From contig JAIOJX010000031.1 in assembly GCA_022376925.1 (NCBI GenBank), positions 142,928,854-142,992,853 of the forward strand: a DNA stretch of 64,000 bases, in the 5' to 3' direction. Positions 11,471 to 22,375 of this stretch are shown piece by piece. Origin of the DNA: Tragulus kanchil. Taxonomy: Eukaryota; Chordata; Mammalia; Artiodactyla; Tragulidae. The translations under genes were made by a program, and so were the position numbers. The notes below the pieces were generated by a model that was not told where the DNA came from, made no database searches, and was given only the letters and a program-made list of their open reading frames with translations. Position 1 is the stretch's first letter. Each line of letters starts with the position of its first letter.

Positions 11471-12626
11471 TCCATTTATTTATTTAATAATATGTATTAT
11501 ATAATATCTAGAGTATACATATATGTGATATATATACTATATAATACATAATATATAAAATATATCATAATATATATAATACATATATTTAATGAATAAT
11601 TATAATATATATCATATGAAGTATTTATGTGTTGTGTATTATAAATATTATATATACTATAAGTATTATGTATATACTATATATAATATGTAAGATATAT
11701 AACATATATATTATAATATATTCCCTATATGATATATATCACATAATGATTAATTAAACATAGCATATATTATGCTTATATATTATATACATTACATAAT
11801 ATATATCATAATATATGATATATAATATATAACATACAAAACATGACATAAGATATATACTCTATATAATGTATAATTTATAATATATACTATATGTTAG
11901 ATACTATATAATGTATATACAATATTGATATATACTGCTAGATTTAATAATATGTATTATATAATATCTAGAGTATACATATATGTGATATATATACTAT
12001 ATAATACATAATATATAAAATATATCATAATATATATAATACATATATTTAATGAATAATTATAATATATATCATATGAAGTATTTATGTGTTGTGTATT
12101 ATAAATATTATATATACTATAAGTATTATGTATATACTATATATAATATGTAAGATATATAACATATATATTATGATATATTCCCTATATGATATATATC
12201 ACATAATGATTAATTAAACATAGCATATATTATGCTTATATATTATATACATTACATAATATATATCATAATATATGATATATAATATATAACATACAAA
12301 ACATGACATAAGATATATACTCTATATAATGTATAATTTATAATATATACTATATGTTAGATACTATATAATGTATATACAATATTGATATATACTGCTA
12401 GATGTACTAATATGTAATGATACATGTTACAAATATTAATATATTACATAGAAAATATATATTTATATAAGTATATATTAATAGTAATATATATAAATAT
12501 ATAATATTATGTGTGTATATGTAATATATTATATACTATATAATATACATTATTTAGTATATGCTATATACCATATATTATATACTATATCATAATATAT
12601 ATAATATACATATTATATAAATTATT
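11471..12626. repeat. AT-rich array with a 460-bp tandem duplication
   Basis: The block is almost pure A/T with motifs such as tatataatatat, tatatactatata and catatatg. Within it, 11483-11942 and 11943-12402 are tandem copies with a 460-base period. I saw one difference, attataatatatt versus attatgatatatt. This period differs from the ~1.1 kb of the other duplications, so it may be a real minisatellite-type expansion. Confidence 0.9.
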
Positions 12627-12740
12627 TAGAATAATTTCAGAATTTTTTAAAATTTGAAAAATTAAATGAGATCCTGGTGCAATCCTCACCTAAGTTTCCT
12701 TAAATGTTAGTGTCTTTTCCAATGTTAATACAGTATACAT
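12627..12740 (-). mobile_element. Second, diverged piece of the L1M fragment
   Basis: The sequence from tttagaataatttcagaatt to gttaatacagtata matches 10707-10820 with several substitutions and indels, far more than the ~1.1-kb duplications show. It is therefore an older repeat of part of the same L1M fragment, now lying between two AT-rich blocks. Confidence 0.7.
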
Positions 12741-12828
12741 ATGTACATATTTTATATATTATATGTTACATATTATGTATTATATATATTATATATATAT
12801 ACACTATATATTATATATAACATACATC

Positions 12829-13097
12829 TTTTTTAAATTTTGGCCTCTTTCATTGGTCCTTCACTTATTTATTTTCATCCAGCTTAATTCTTTGGCCTGT
12901 ATGGGCCTCCCATCACAGTGGCCTCTCTTGTTGCAGAGCACTAGCTCTGGATGCATGGGCTCTGGAGTGCTGGCTCGTAATTGGACACACTGGTCCAGCC
13001 GCTTCGAGGCACATGGGATTTTCCGGGTCAGGGATCGAACCGGCACCCCTTGTACTGCAAGGCAGACTTTTTTCCCATTGGACCACCAGGGAAGCCC
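12829..13097 (-). mobile_element. CHR-type tRNA SINE, antisense, in AT array
   Basis: It is a reverse-complement tRNA-derived SINE: T-rich tail, ggcctgtatgggcctccc, ccagccgcttcgaggcac, cagggatcgaaccggcaccc (B-box complement) and the head complement ggaccaccagggaagccc. It is flanked by a 13-base target-site duplication, tataacatacatc at 12816 and tataacatatatc at 13098, with one mismatch. Confidence 0.9.
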
Positions 13098-13110
13098 TAT
13101 AACATATATC

Positions 13111-13575
13111 ATTAAACAAATAAATGTAGAAAGGACAGATTTTCCTTATGGAGGATTTCAATTACTAATTTATACTGATATATATTATATATCATTTATT
13201 ATGTGTTATGTAATATATAAGTACATATTATATAATATATAGTATGTAATATATATTAGTATTTAATATATAAAATATATATTTGTATATAATATAATGT
13301 ATAATATATATAATATACTATATCTGTAATAAATTAATATATTAATATATATTAACATATAATACCTAATATGTAATAGTAATATATTAATATATAACAT
13401 GTATAACATGTTATAATATATCATATATATCACTATTATATATGATATATTATATCACATACATAATATATATTATATATTACAAATTATATTATACTAT
13501 ATATATATTATTATATATAATATATATTTATATATATATTATATATGCTTTTTCCATGTATATATATATTGTAAC
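13111..13575. repeat. AT-rich array, right part
   Basis: Almost pure A/T simple sequence (atatattaatatat, tataacatgtta and similar) continues the array interrupted by the SINE. Many short inverted repeats could form cruciforms. Its duplicate is at about 14212-14673. Confidence 0.9.
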
Positions 13576-13849
13576 AACTCTGGATACTGGTGCCCTGTCT
13601 CTTGAGACTTCTTATTGTTGTCTGTTAATTTTGTTAGTGAATGGCTGGACTATTTTAAATCTATTCCTCACCAATGTGCCCCTTGGTCTGTAGCCTTTGA
13701 TGATGTTCTTCTGGAGTCATGGCTTTGGGTTTGCCCACAGTCACCCTGGGATGACAGTGGTCTGAGCAAGACTCCTTCTGACTGTATCTTTCCATGATCA
13801 CACCCAGGTATCAGGCTCCATTTATCACCAGACAAACGCTGTGCTGGGT
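13576..13849. other. Unique DNA after the AT array
   Basis: Mixed-composition DNA (actctggatactggtgccc to gacaaacgctgtgctgggtc). No family was recognised. Short open frames on both strands recur in the duplicate at 14675-14949, but this repeats the same DNA and is not conservation. Confidence 0.4.
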
Positions 13850-13929
13850 CTTTTTTTTTTTTTTTTTTGGCCACTTCTATTGGTCTTTCATATATATAAA
13901 AACACTATATATTATATATAACATACATC

Positions 13930-14198
13930 TTTTTTAAATTTTGGCCTCTTTCATTGGTCCTTCACTTATTTATTTTCATCCAGCTTAATTCTTTGGCCTG
14001 TATGGGCCTCCCATCACAGTGGCCTCTCTTGTTGCAGAGCACTAGCTCTGGATGCATGGGCTCTGGAGTGCTGGCTCGTAATTGGACACACTGGTCCAGC
14101 CGCTTCGAGGCACATGGGATTTTCCGGGTCAGGGATCGAACCGGCACCCCTTGTACTGCAAGGCAGACTTTTTTCCCATTGGACCACCAGGGAAGCCC
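13930..14198 (-). mobile_element. CHR-type tRNA SINE, antisense, second copy
   Basis: Duplicate of 12829-13097 with the same flanking target-site duplication, made by tandem duplication 6. Confidence 0.9.
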
Positions 14199-14949
14199 TA
14201 TAACATATATCATTAAACAAATAAATGTAGAAAGGACAGATTTTCCTTATGGAGGATTTCAATTACTAATGTATACTGATATATATTATATATCATTTAT
14301 TATGTGTTATGTAATATATAATTACATATTATATAATATATAGTATGTAATATATATTAGTATTTAATATATAAAATATATATTTGTATATAATATAATG
14401 TATAATATATATAATATACTATATCTGTAATAAATTAATATATTAATATATATTAACATATAATACCTAATATGTAATAGTAATATATTAATATATAACA
14501 TGTATAACATGTTATAATATATCATATATATCACTATTATATATGATATATTATATCACATACATAATATATATTATATATTACAAATTATATTATACTA
14601 TATATATTATTATATATAATATATATTTATATATATATTATATATGTTTTTTCCATGTATATATATATTGTAACAACTCTGGATACTGGTGCCCTGTCTC
14701 TTGAGACTTCTTATTGTTGTCTGTTAATTTTGTTAGTGAATGGCTGGACTATTTTAAATCTATTCCTCACCAATGTGCCCCTTGGTCTGTAGCCTTTGAT
14801 GATGTTCTTCTGGAGTCATGGCTTTGGGTTTGCCCACAGTCACCCTGGGATGACAATGGTCTGAGCAAGACTCCTTCTGACTGTATCTTTCCATGATCAC
14901 ACCCAGGTATCAGGCTCCATTTATCACCAGACAAACGCTGTGCTGGGTC

Positions 14950-15225
14950 TTTTTTTTTTTTTTTTTGGCCACTTCTATTGGTCTTTCATTTATTTATTTC
15001 CATCCATCTTTGTTTTTTGGCCTGTGTGGGCCTCCCATCACAGTGGGCTCTCTCGTTGCTGAGCACCGGCTCTGGGCTCATGTGCTCCAGAGCACTGGCT
15101 CGGTAATTTGGACACATTGGTCCAGCCACTCTGCAGCAAGTGGAATCCTCCCAGGCCAGGGATCAAACTGGCACCCTTTGCACTGCAAGGTGGTATCTTT
15201 ACCCACTGGACCACCAGGGAAGCCC
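14950..15225 (-). mobile_element. CHR-type tRNA SINE, antisense
   Basis: T-run tail at 14950, then ggccacttctattggtctttc, ggcctgtgtgggcctccc, gagcaccggctctgggctc, the B-box complement cagggatcaaactggcac and the head complement ggaccaccagggaagccc. A short target-site duplication, cgctgtgctg before and cgctgtgttg after, flanks it. Confidence 0.9.
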
Positions 15226-16080
15226 GCTGTGTTGTTTTTGACAATACCCTGGATTATAAAACGTTCCACAGTCTCCTCCAAGTAAATCTGGATCCCTTTT
15301 GCATGGGTAGTTTTGGAGGTCATTGTTTGGAGTTTATTATGATCAAAGGAGAGATCTTAGATGTATTCTTTCCATGGTTACCTTTGGCAAATACTAAGTG
15401 GCTTAGTATTTACTTTTGGCTTTACCTCCAAGACCTTTGTATCTTTGAGAGCACTTGTAGGTTTGAACTTCCCCCACACAGTTTGAAATAAAGTAATTTC
15501 CTTGGGGAAGACCTTTAAAGTTGTCAGTTATTAAGGCCTGCCTCGCTCTCTCTGGATAAAATTTCTGAGCCACCAGCTCCAGAACTGGAAACAAAGATAG
15601 GAGGCTTGTTTATCTCTAAACAACTCTCTGTGCTTTAAGAGCAGGTTATTATTTAGGACAGTGTCCTGTATGTTCTTATTTGCCTGTCTTTCCCGGCACA
15701 GAACCTCCACTCTATGAGTAAGCTAGAAGAGAGGATGAGAGCGGACCTGGATTTCCAGCATGTCGTAACTGAAGCAGAGCCTCCACCTGATTAGTCGGGG
15801 CTGGGTGAAAGAAAGGAGCCCTCAACCTTCAGCCACATTCACCTCTGAAACTGTAGCTGGCAAAGACTAGGAAATGCAAGTAGCCTGCCCTTCCAAGAAA
15901 TATAACTTAGATCTCAACTTACAGCTGGCAGGATAAGGAGTCTTATGTTCTTGTCTGTATCTTCCTTGAGTACGGTTTCAATATCAAGCTGAGAAGGAGA
16001 GAGAGGGAACAGATCACAACTGAAATGCCAAAAATTCCCACTGCTCTTACTAAGTTTTAGTATATTTTCTTAAATGTTTC
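15226..16080. other. Unique DNA, nothing recognised
   Basis: Mixed-composition single-locus DNA with no family recognised. An open frame crosses from the SINE into this DNA (15108-15491) but has no recognisable protein. The duplicate is at 16299-17158. Confidence 0.4.
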
Positions 16081-16082
16081 TT

Positions 16083-16298
16083 CATCTTTGTTTTTGGCCT
16101 GTGTGGGCCTCCCATCACAGTGGGCTCGTTGCTGAGCACCGGCTCTGGGCTCATGTGCTCCAGAGCACTGGCTCGGTAATTTGGACACATTGGTCCAGCC
16201 ACTCTGCAGCAAGTGGAATCCTCCCAGGCCAGGGATCAAACTGGCACCCTTTGCACTGCAAGGTGGTATCTTTACCCACTGGACCACCAGGGAAGCCC
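16083..16298 (-). mobile_element. CHR-type SINE, truncated duplicate
   Basis: Copy of 15005-15225, cut at the junction of duplication 7, so its T-rich tail is missing. Confidence 0.88.
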
Positions 16299-17158
16299 GC
16301 TGTGTTGTTTTTGACAATACCCTGGATTATAAAACGTTCCACAGTCTCCTCCAAGTAAATCTGGATCCCTTTTGCATGGGTAGTTTTGGAGGTCATTGTT
16401 TGGAGTTTATTATGATCAAAGGAGAGATCTTAGATGTATTCTTTCCATGGTTACCTTTGGCAAATACTAAGTGGCTTAGTATTTACTTTTGGCTTTACCT
16501 CCAAGACCTTTGTATCTTTGAGAGCACTTGTAGGTTTGAACTTCCCCCACACAGTTTGAAATAAAGTAATTTCCTTGGGGAAGACCTTTAAAGTTGTCAG
16601 TTATTAAGGCCTGCCTCGCTCTCTCTGGATAAAATTTCTGAGCCACCAGCTCCAGAACTGGAAACAAAGATAGGAGGCTTGTTTATCTCTAAACAACTCT
16701 CTGTGCTTTAAGAGCAGGTTATTATTTAGGACAGTGTCCTGTATGTTCTTATTTGCCTGTCTTTCCCGGCACAGAACCTCCACTCTATGAGTAAGCTACA
16801 AGAGAGGATGAGAGCGGACCTGGATTTCCAGCATGTCGTAACTGAAGCAGAGCCTCCACCTGATTAGTCGGGGCTGGGTGAAAGAAAGGAGCCCTCAACC
16901 TTCAGCCACATTCACCTCTGAAACTGTAGCTGGCAAAGACTAGGAAATGCAAGTAGCCTGCCCTTCCAAGAAATATAACTTAGATCTCAACTTACAGCTG
17001 GCAGGATAAGGAGTCTTATGTTCTTGTCTGTATCTTCCTTGAGTACGGTTTCAATATCAAGCTGAGAAGGAGAGAGAGGGAACAGATCACAACTGAAATG
17101 CCAAAAATTCCCACTGCTCTTACTAAGTTTTAGTATATTTTCTTAAATGTTTCTTCAT

Positions 17159-17940
17159 TTACTATATGCCCTTAGAAAAATTTCCAGAGACTTTAAATGA
17201 CTGGTTTTTTTTTTTCAATATATTTCCACAATTATGTTTGTTTTGCTGAAAAGCAGGTTCATGGAACTAATCACATTGCCATTCCTACAATGAAATGCCA
17301 CTAATTCATTTTTATAAGCTCCTGAAACCAAAATGCATAAGCAAGCAAGGTTAGTCAGGAAAAGTAAACTATAGACCCACCTTAAGTAAAAGTCCCCATA
17401 AATTGTTAATAAAATGAAATTGGCAGTTTATTTGTTAAAAATAATAATCTTACTTGGACATGATACATCATACTAGGAATTCAAGGATGTTTCAAGACCA
17501 TACCTACTCATCGTAAAAGATAAAACTAAGTTACCGAACAAAACATACCATATGGTCCTTTCATACACATTTGGAAAGTACAAAAAATTCTGTTTTAATG
17601 AATGTGGCATATATGTAGCAATGTAGCAGCAGAAGAAATAAACTGTACACATAAATTTCATGATAATATCTATCTCTGGGAAGGAAGGAAAGAGAATGTA
17701 ATAGTAGAAGTGAACCTAAGAGATTTCAAATTGATCTGATGGATATTTATTAAGGTAGAAAGAATATTTTTTCTATTTGCATATGCTAAAATTGAAAGAA
17801 AGGAGGAGGAAGGAATACAAAACAACTAACCCAAAATGCAACTCAACCTGTGCCAATATTTGCAAAATTTAGTCACAGTATAAAGTATGGGACATACATA
17901 TTGAAAAATCCAGGGTTTATATTATGCATTTGACAAACTT
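17159..17940. other. Unique AT-rich DNA, nothing recognised
   Basis: Single-copy DNA outside any duplication. I saw no interspersed repeat, RNA gene or supported coding region. Confidence 0.4.
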
Positions 17941-17944
17941 TTAA

Positions 17945-18140
17945 GACAAAAGAAATCCTTTTTTCTGTCTGTGTACACACTATATGACTTTGAGCAAGGT
18001 ATTTTTTTCCTGAACCTCAATTTCCACATATCTAAGATATGCTTAAGAAATACTACTTCTGAAAATTTTTATGATATCTGAAGTATTTCGTATGTGTACA
18101 GTGCTCCATTCAACTTCCCAAGTAATAGATGTTCAGCAAA
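17945..18140 (+). mobile_element. MIR SINE, diverged
   Basis: The order actatatgactttgagcaag, cctgaacctcaatttccac, acagtgctcc and taatagatgttcagca follows the MIR core and tail (tgaccttgggcaag, ctcagtttcc, cacatagtaagcgctca). It is strongly diverged. Confidence 0.5.
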
Positions 18141-18339
18141 TCCAAGCCTTGCCTTTGGGCTCTTCCCCTGCACATCTGCAGAAAACATAACTGAGACCTC
18201 CTGGGTGAACAAAGTTAGAGCCAAAACGTCTGATTTACACCACACTTCCTGGTACAAGCAGAATGGCAGCTCTGGCATTTCCAATGCCCCCACAACTCCC
18301 TGGACCATGTTCTTCTTGAACCATTTGCCTCCTGGTGGA

Positions 18340-18575
18340 AGGCAGGTTCAGAGTCTTGAGTTAAGCTCTCAGCTCTGTCACTTATCATCTAGGCGACCTT
18401 GAGCAAATCATTTAACTTCTCTCTACCTCAGTCTCCTAATATGTAAAATGAAGTTGGTAATCCCTACCTTTATCAATCATTGTGAGAAATGGAAATCACA
18501 TATTCAAGTACTCGGCACATAGTAGATACTCAATATATTAGAATCACCATTATTATTATCATGGCTATCATTTTT
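18340..18575 (+). mobile_element. MIR SINE
   Basis: ctcagctctgtcacttatca, cgaccttgagcaaatcattt, ctacctcagtctcctaatat, gtaaaatgaag and cggcacatagtagatactca follow MIR order closely. A partial duplicate of its end is at 19570-19645. Confidence 0.8.
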
Positions 18576-18919
18576 ATTATTATTACAGAAGTACCTTCTT
18601 TATATGTATTAAAAAAATCACCATTGAAGTATATATTCTATTCAGCACTATATCATATCCATTAAAAGATCATTTATAAAATATGGCCACAACATTGATT
18701 ACCACAACACAGATACAGACTGAGTTTTCAAATTGACATGCAACATTAATCTTTCCTTAATGGCTATCTCCTCCTCCCAGTGTAAGCTTCACTCTACAAG
18801 AGTGAAGCATTTAATGTCCTACGGCCAGTGGAACTTAATAAACACAAAGCTTTTACTGGGTTCAGCTGCCTAAACTCACCTCCAAAGATAGAATGTTCCT
18901 CAAGTTAAGAGTTAGCCAT

Positions 18920-19268
18920 GGGGCTTCCCCTGGGGCTTCCCCTGGTAGTCCAGTGGGTAAGGACACCGCCTTGCAGTGCAAGGGGAGGCCGGTTCGATCC
19001 CTGGCCTGGGAAGATCCCACGTACCGCGGAGCGGCTGGACTGATGTGTCCAATCACCAAGCCGGAGCTCTGGAGCGCATGCGCCCAGAGCTGGAGCTCTG
19101 CAGCAACAGACGCCACCGCGATGGGAGGCTCACAGGAGCCAAAGAACAAAGATGGATGAAAAATAGAGAAATGAAAGACCAATGGAAGTGGCCCGCCCAC
19201 CCCCCTCCCTCCCCAACCCGACCTCCACCCAAAATAAATAAATAAATCTTTAAAAAAAAAAAAAAAAA
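18920..19268 (+). mobile_element. CHR-type tRNA SINE with C-rich tail
   Basis: Head gggcttcccctggtagtcc, B box ggttcgatccctggcctggg, body gatgtgtccaatcacc and gagcgcatgcgcccagagc, then a C-rich stretch, aataaataaataaatc and poly(A). The target-site duplication is agagttagccat at 18908 and agagttacccat at 19269. The first 11 bases of the head are doubled (gggcttcccct twice). Confidence 0.92.
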
Positions 19269-19327
19269 AGAGTTACCCATAGAAGAAAGATTTACTTTTA
19301 TCAGATTGTCTCACAAGACAGCAACAA

Positions 19328-19505
19328 ACCTTGGCTCTAAACCTGTCTCATCTTTGCTCCAATTGCCTTCTGAATTATTGACAGGCCTAATTAACCTAGC
19401 AATTTCTTAGTGCTAATTACCATCTTTTCTTAGGCAACAGATCAGATCCCCAAGCCCAGATTTGCTAAGAAATCTAAAAGAGATAGCCAAATAGTCATAT
19501 CGAAG
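19328..19505. promoter_or_regulatory. Candidate conserved non-coding element
   Basis: Repeat-free DNA rich in homeodomain-like sites (gaattattgacaggcctaat, taattaacctagcaatttc, gtgctaattaccatc). Its duplicate is at about 20396-20573. Regulatory function is an inference from motif density only. Confidence 0.3.
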
Positions 19506-19987
19506 CCAAAAACTCTATCTAAACATTCTGTCATTTAAAATCTTTTCTCCCACATAATTGTAAAATAACACATATTCAAGTACTCGCACATAGTAGATAC
19601 TCAATATATTAGAATCACCATTATTATTATCATGGCTATCATTTTATTATTATTACAGAAGTACCTTCTTTATATGTATTAAAAATCACCATTGAAGTAT
19701 ATATTCTATTCAGCACTATATCATATCCATTAAAAGATCATTTATAAAATATGGCCACAACATTGATTACCACAACACAGATACAGACTGAGTTTTCAAA
19801 TTGACATGCAACATTAATCTTTCCTTAATGGCTATCTCCTCCTCCCAGTGTAAGCTTCACTCTACAAGAGTGAAGCATTTAATGTCCTACGGCCAGTGGA
19901 ACTTAATAAACACAAAGCTTTTACTGGGTTCAGCTGCCTAAACTCACCTCCAAAGATAGAATGTTCCTCAAGTTAAGAGTTAGCCAT

Positions 19988-20332
19988 GGGGCTTCCCCTG
20001 GGGCTTCCCCTGGTAGTCCAGTGGGTAAGGACACCGCCTTGCAGTGCAAGGGGCGGCCGGTTCGATCCCTGGCCTGGGAAGATCCCACGTACCGCGGAGC
20101 GGCTGGACTGATGTGTCCAATCACCGAGCCGGAGCTCTGGAGCGCATGCGCCCAGAGCCGGAGCTCTGCAGCAACAGACGCCACCGCGATGGGAGGCTCA
20201 CAGGAGCCAAAGAACAAAGATGGATGAAAAACAGAGAAATGAAAGACCAATGGAAGTGGCCCGCCCGCCCCCCCCCTCCCCAACCCGACCTCCACCCAAA
20301 ATAAATAAATAAATCTTTAAAAAAAAAAAAAA
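19988..20332 (+). mobile_element. CHR-type tRNA SINE, second copy
   Basis: Duplicate of 18920-19268, with the same doubled head and flanks. It has a few G/A substitutions and a different C-run and A-run length. Confidence 0.92.
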
Positions 20333-20618
20333 AGAGTTACCCATAGAAGAAAGATTTACTTTTATCAGATTGTCTCACAAGACAGCAACAAACCTTGGCT
20401 CTAAACCTGTCTCATCTTTGCTCCAATTGCCTTCTGAATTATTGACAGGCCTAATTAACCTAGCAATTTCTTAGTGCTAATTACCATCTTTTCTTAGGCA
20501 ACAGATCAGATCCCCAAGCCCAGATTTGCTAAGAAATCTAAAAGAGATAGCCAAATAGTCATATCGAAGCCAAAAACTCTATCTAAACATTCTGTCATTT
20601 AAAATCTTTTCTCCCTCA

Positions 20619-21272
20619 TAAAGGATCCATGTCAATTTTGAACAAGAATTAACCTTTTCATTCTTATTTTTCTTTTGAAGCTTAAGGTTAAAAATGTAGA
20701 GAAACTGATAAAGGAGACACTCAGGAACCACTTCTTTGGGGTCCTGGAAACCTTTAAAACACTCCCAGAAATACATAGATACATCTTTTGATGAAATACT
20801 TCCAGTTCTTTAGAGGCATTTCGAGCAAACACAAATGTTTATCCCAGTGTGATTCCAGTTCTGTCAGCACAAGCTTGGCAGGTTCATAATGCAGTCTGCC
20901 TCAAGCTCAAGCCCAAAATCTGGGCAGTTTTCAAGAGAAGGCACCCAGAAACCCTATTGTCTGCATTATTCACAATGCTGGAAGCAAGATCAATAGCTGC
21001 AGTTCACCAACGAAGCTCCCAAGCCCAGCAAGGAGTCGTTTTTGACACAGTGAATTTAGTGAGAATGATGTGCTCCTTTGCCGAACCCAAAGGGAGGTAT
21101 TCTCAGGTTAACAAAGACGATAATGAAGCAGAAGCCTTCGAGCCAGAGAATACCACCTGGGAACCATTCTTACTGGGAAAGAACTGTGTGCAAATACAAT
21201 ATTCAAAAGCAGAAAAATCGCAATGGAGTCAGTGCATGCATCAGCGTATATTCCAGTGGAGGAAAAGTGTCC
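20619..21272. other. Unique DNA with a 162-codon open frame
   Basis: Repeat-free DNA. The plus strand is open from ATG at 20849 to a stop at 21337 (162 codons), but I recognise no protein. A frame of this length is expected by chance a few times in 64 kb. A good splice-donor-like site (aaaggtaaga) lies near 21397-21406. It could be a non-coding RNA exon or nothing. Confidence 0.25.
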
Positions 21273-21774
21273 ACAACAGAGCGCAGCCTAGGGAGCGGTC
21301 CATTACCCTCTCCATTCCCATCTGCCGGCCAATCTGAAGACCACTGGGTCTTACACAAACTCAGGTCCTGGGAGCTCTTGCTTCTGTCACCAGAAAGGTA
21401 AGACTTATGGAGTTCTTCTCAGAAAAAAAGGTCAGGTAAGGACCACAATGCATTTATCAGACACAATTGGGGGATTGTGTGCAAGGAGTCACTTGTTAAC
21501 CACTGGGCATGTATACAGGTGATCTAGAAAACTTGAACGAGGCGTGTCTCCGACATGAACATCACTGTGAACAGAGGATGAGTTCAGTCCTTTTGAGAGA
21601 GGTCAACACAAATTTAACCACGGTCAGAAGTGATTCTTTAAGTAGCAAGACACTTTAAGTAGGAAGATGTTAAGTGAGAAAAATCTAAACAATATGACAT
21701 GCAAACTATCTAATGATTAAATAGGTACCAAACTTAAACATACTACTATTAGGAACAATAGAAGGAAACCATCA

Positions 21775-21895
21775 TTTCTTGATGGTCCACTACATGCCAA
21801 ACATCATTTAAGTGTATTATCTTATTGATCTTCCAGTGGACCAAAAGATGGAGGATATATATGCCTATTTTAGTGATAAGAACTTAAGCCCTGAG
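21775..21895 (-). mobile_element. MIR SINE, antisense
   Basis: ccactacatgccaaacatca, gtgtattatcttattgatct and gcctattttagtgataagaa are diverged antisense MIR. The duplicate is at 22910-23030. Confidence 0.6.
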
Positions 21896-21923
21896 GGCAG
21901 GACCAGCAGTAGCCTCACCTAGC

Positions 21924-22080
21924 AAAAGGAGAAGGGGGTGGCAGAGGATGAGATGATTAAACAGCATTGCCAACTCAATGGACCTGAACCTGAGCAAGCT
22001 CTGGGAGACAGTCAAGGACAGGTGTGCTGCAGTTCAGGGGGTTGCAGAGAGTTAAACATGACCTAGCAGCTAAACAACAA
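21924..22080 (+). mobile_element. ART2A/BovB 3'-type element, sense
   Basis: The order aaggagaagggggtggcaga, gattaaacagcattgccaac, gggagacagtcaaggacagg, gctgcagttcagggggttgc and agcagctaaacaacaa is that of the BovB-derived ART2A tail. It sits between MIR and MER5-like sequence. The duplicate is at 23058-23215. Confidence 0.85.
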
Positions 22081-22082
22081 GG

Positions 22083-22375
22083 AACTTGTCAGAAATGCAA
22101 ATTTTCAGGCCCAACACCAGACCTATTGAATCAGAAACTTTGAGGCTGGGATCACAAAGTTAAGTTTTGACAAACCCTCCAGGTAATTTTTATGGCTGCA
22201 AAACTTGAGAACCTTGGAACAATGGTTCTCAGCCTTAGCTCCACACTGAAATCTGAAGAGTTTTCAAAACTACTGATGCTTGGGTCTCATCCCTATAGAT
22301 GATTTAACTGATCTGGGTGCAACCTGGGCTTAGGATTTTTAACCCAGGAGACTTCCAATGTGCAACCAACAATAA
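22083..22375. mobile_element. MER5-like hAT DNA-transposon fragment
   Basis: cttgtcagaaatgcaaattt, ttgaatcagaaactttgagg, caatggttctcagccttagc and gatttaactgatctgggtgc are typical of MER5-group non-autonomous hAT elements. There may be two adjacent copies. Duplicates lie at 23217-23512 and, in part, at 24444-24665. Confidence 0.65.

Larger units (their letters stand above)
12801..14989. repeat. Tandem direct duplication 6, period ~1.10 kb
   Basis: Copy A is 12801-13890 and copy B about 13902-14989. They include the SINE, the AT-rich block and the unique tail. The junction sits in catatatataaa, where the T-rich tail of the next SINE runs into the AT array. Copies differ by a few substitutions and by T-run and TA-run lengths. 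Confidence 0.93.
15005..17158. repeat. Tandem direct duplication 7, period ~1.075 kb
   Basis: Copy A is 15005-16080 and copy B about 16083-17158. The junction lies at shared cttcat(c): the block end ttcttcat runs into the SINE interior catctttg. Copy B of the SINE therefore has no T-rich tail, and it lacks a ctct in gggctctctcgttg. Confidence 0.95.
18498..20618. repeat. Tandem direct duplication 8, period ~1.07 kb
   Basis: Copy A is 18498-19556 and copy B about 19570-20618. The end of copy A reads ctcccacataattgtaaaat where copy B has ctccctcataaaggatcc. The start of copy B has lost single bases in cggcacat and in an A-run. The middle is near-identical. Confidence 0.93.

Noticed and set aside
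12763..13242. Open frame of 159 codons
   Set aside because: It runs through AT-rich simple sequence and an antisense SINE; no protein-like content, and its recurrence at 13954 is due to tandem duplication.
15108..15491. 127-codon frame repeated at 16181 with identical protein
   Set aside because: The frame starts inside a SINE, and identity between the two copies reflects the untrimmed overlap, not purifying selection.
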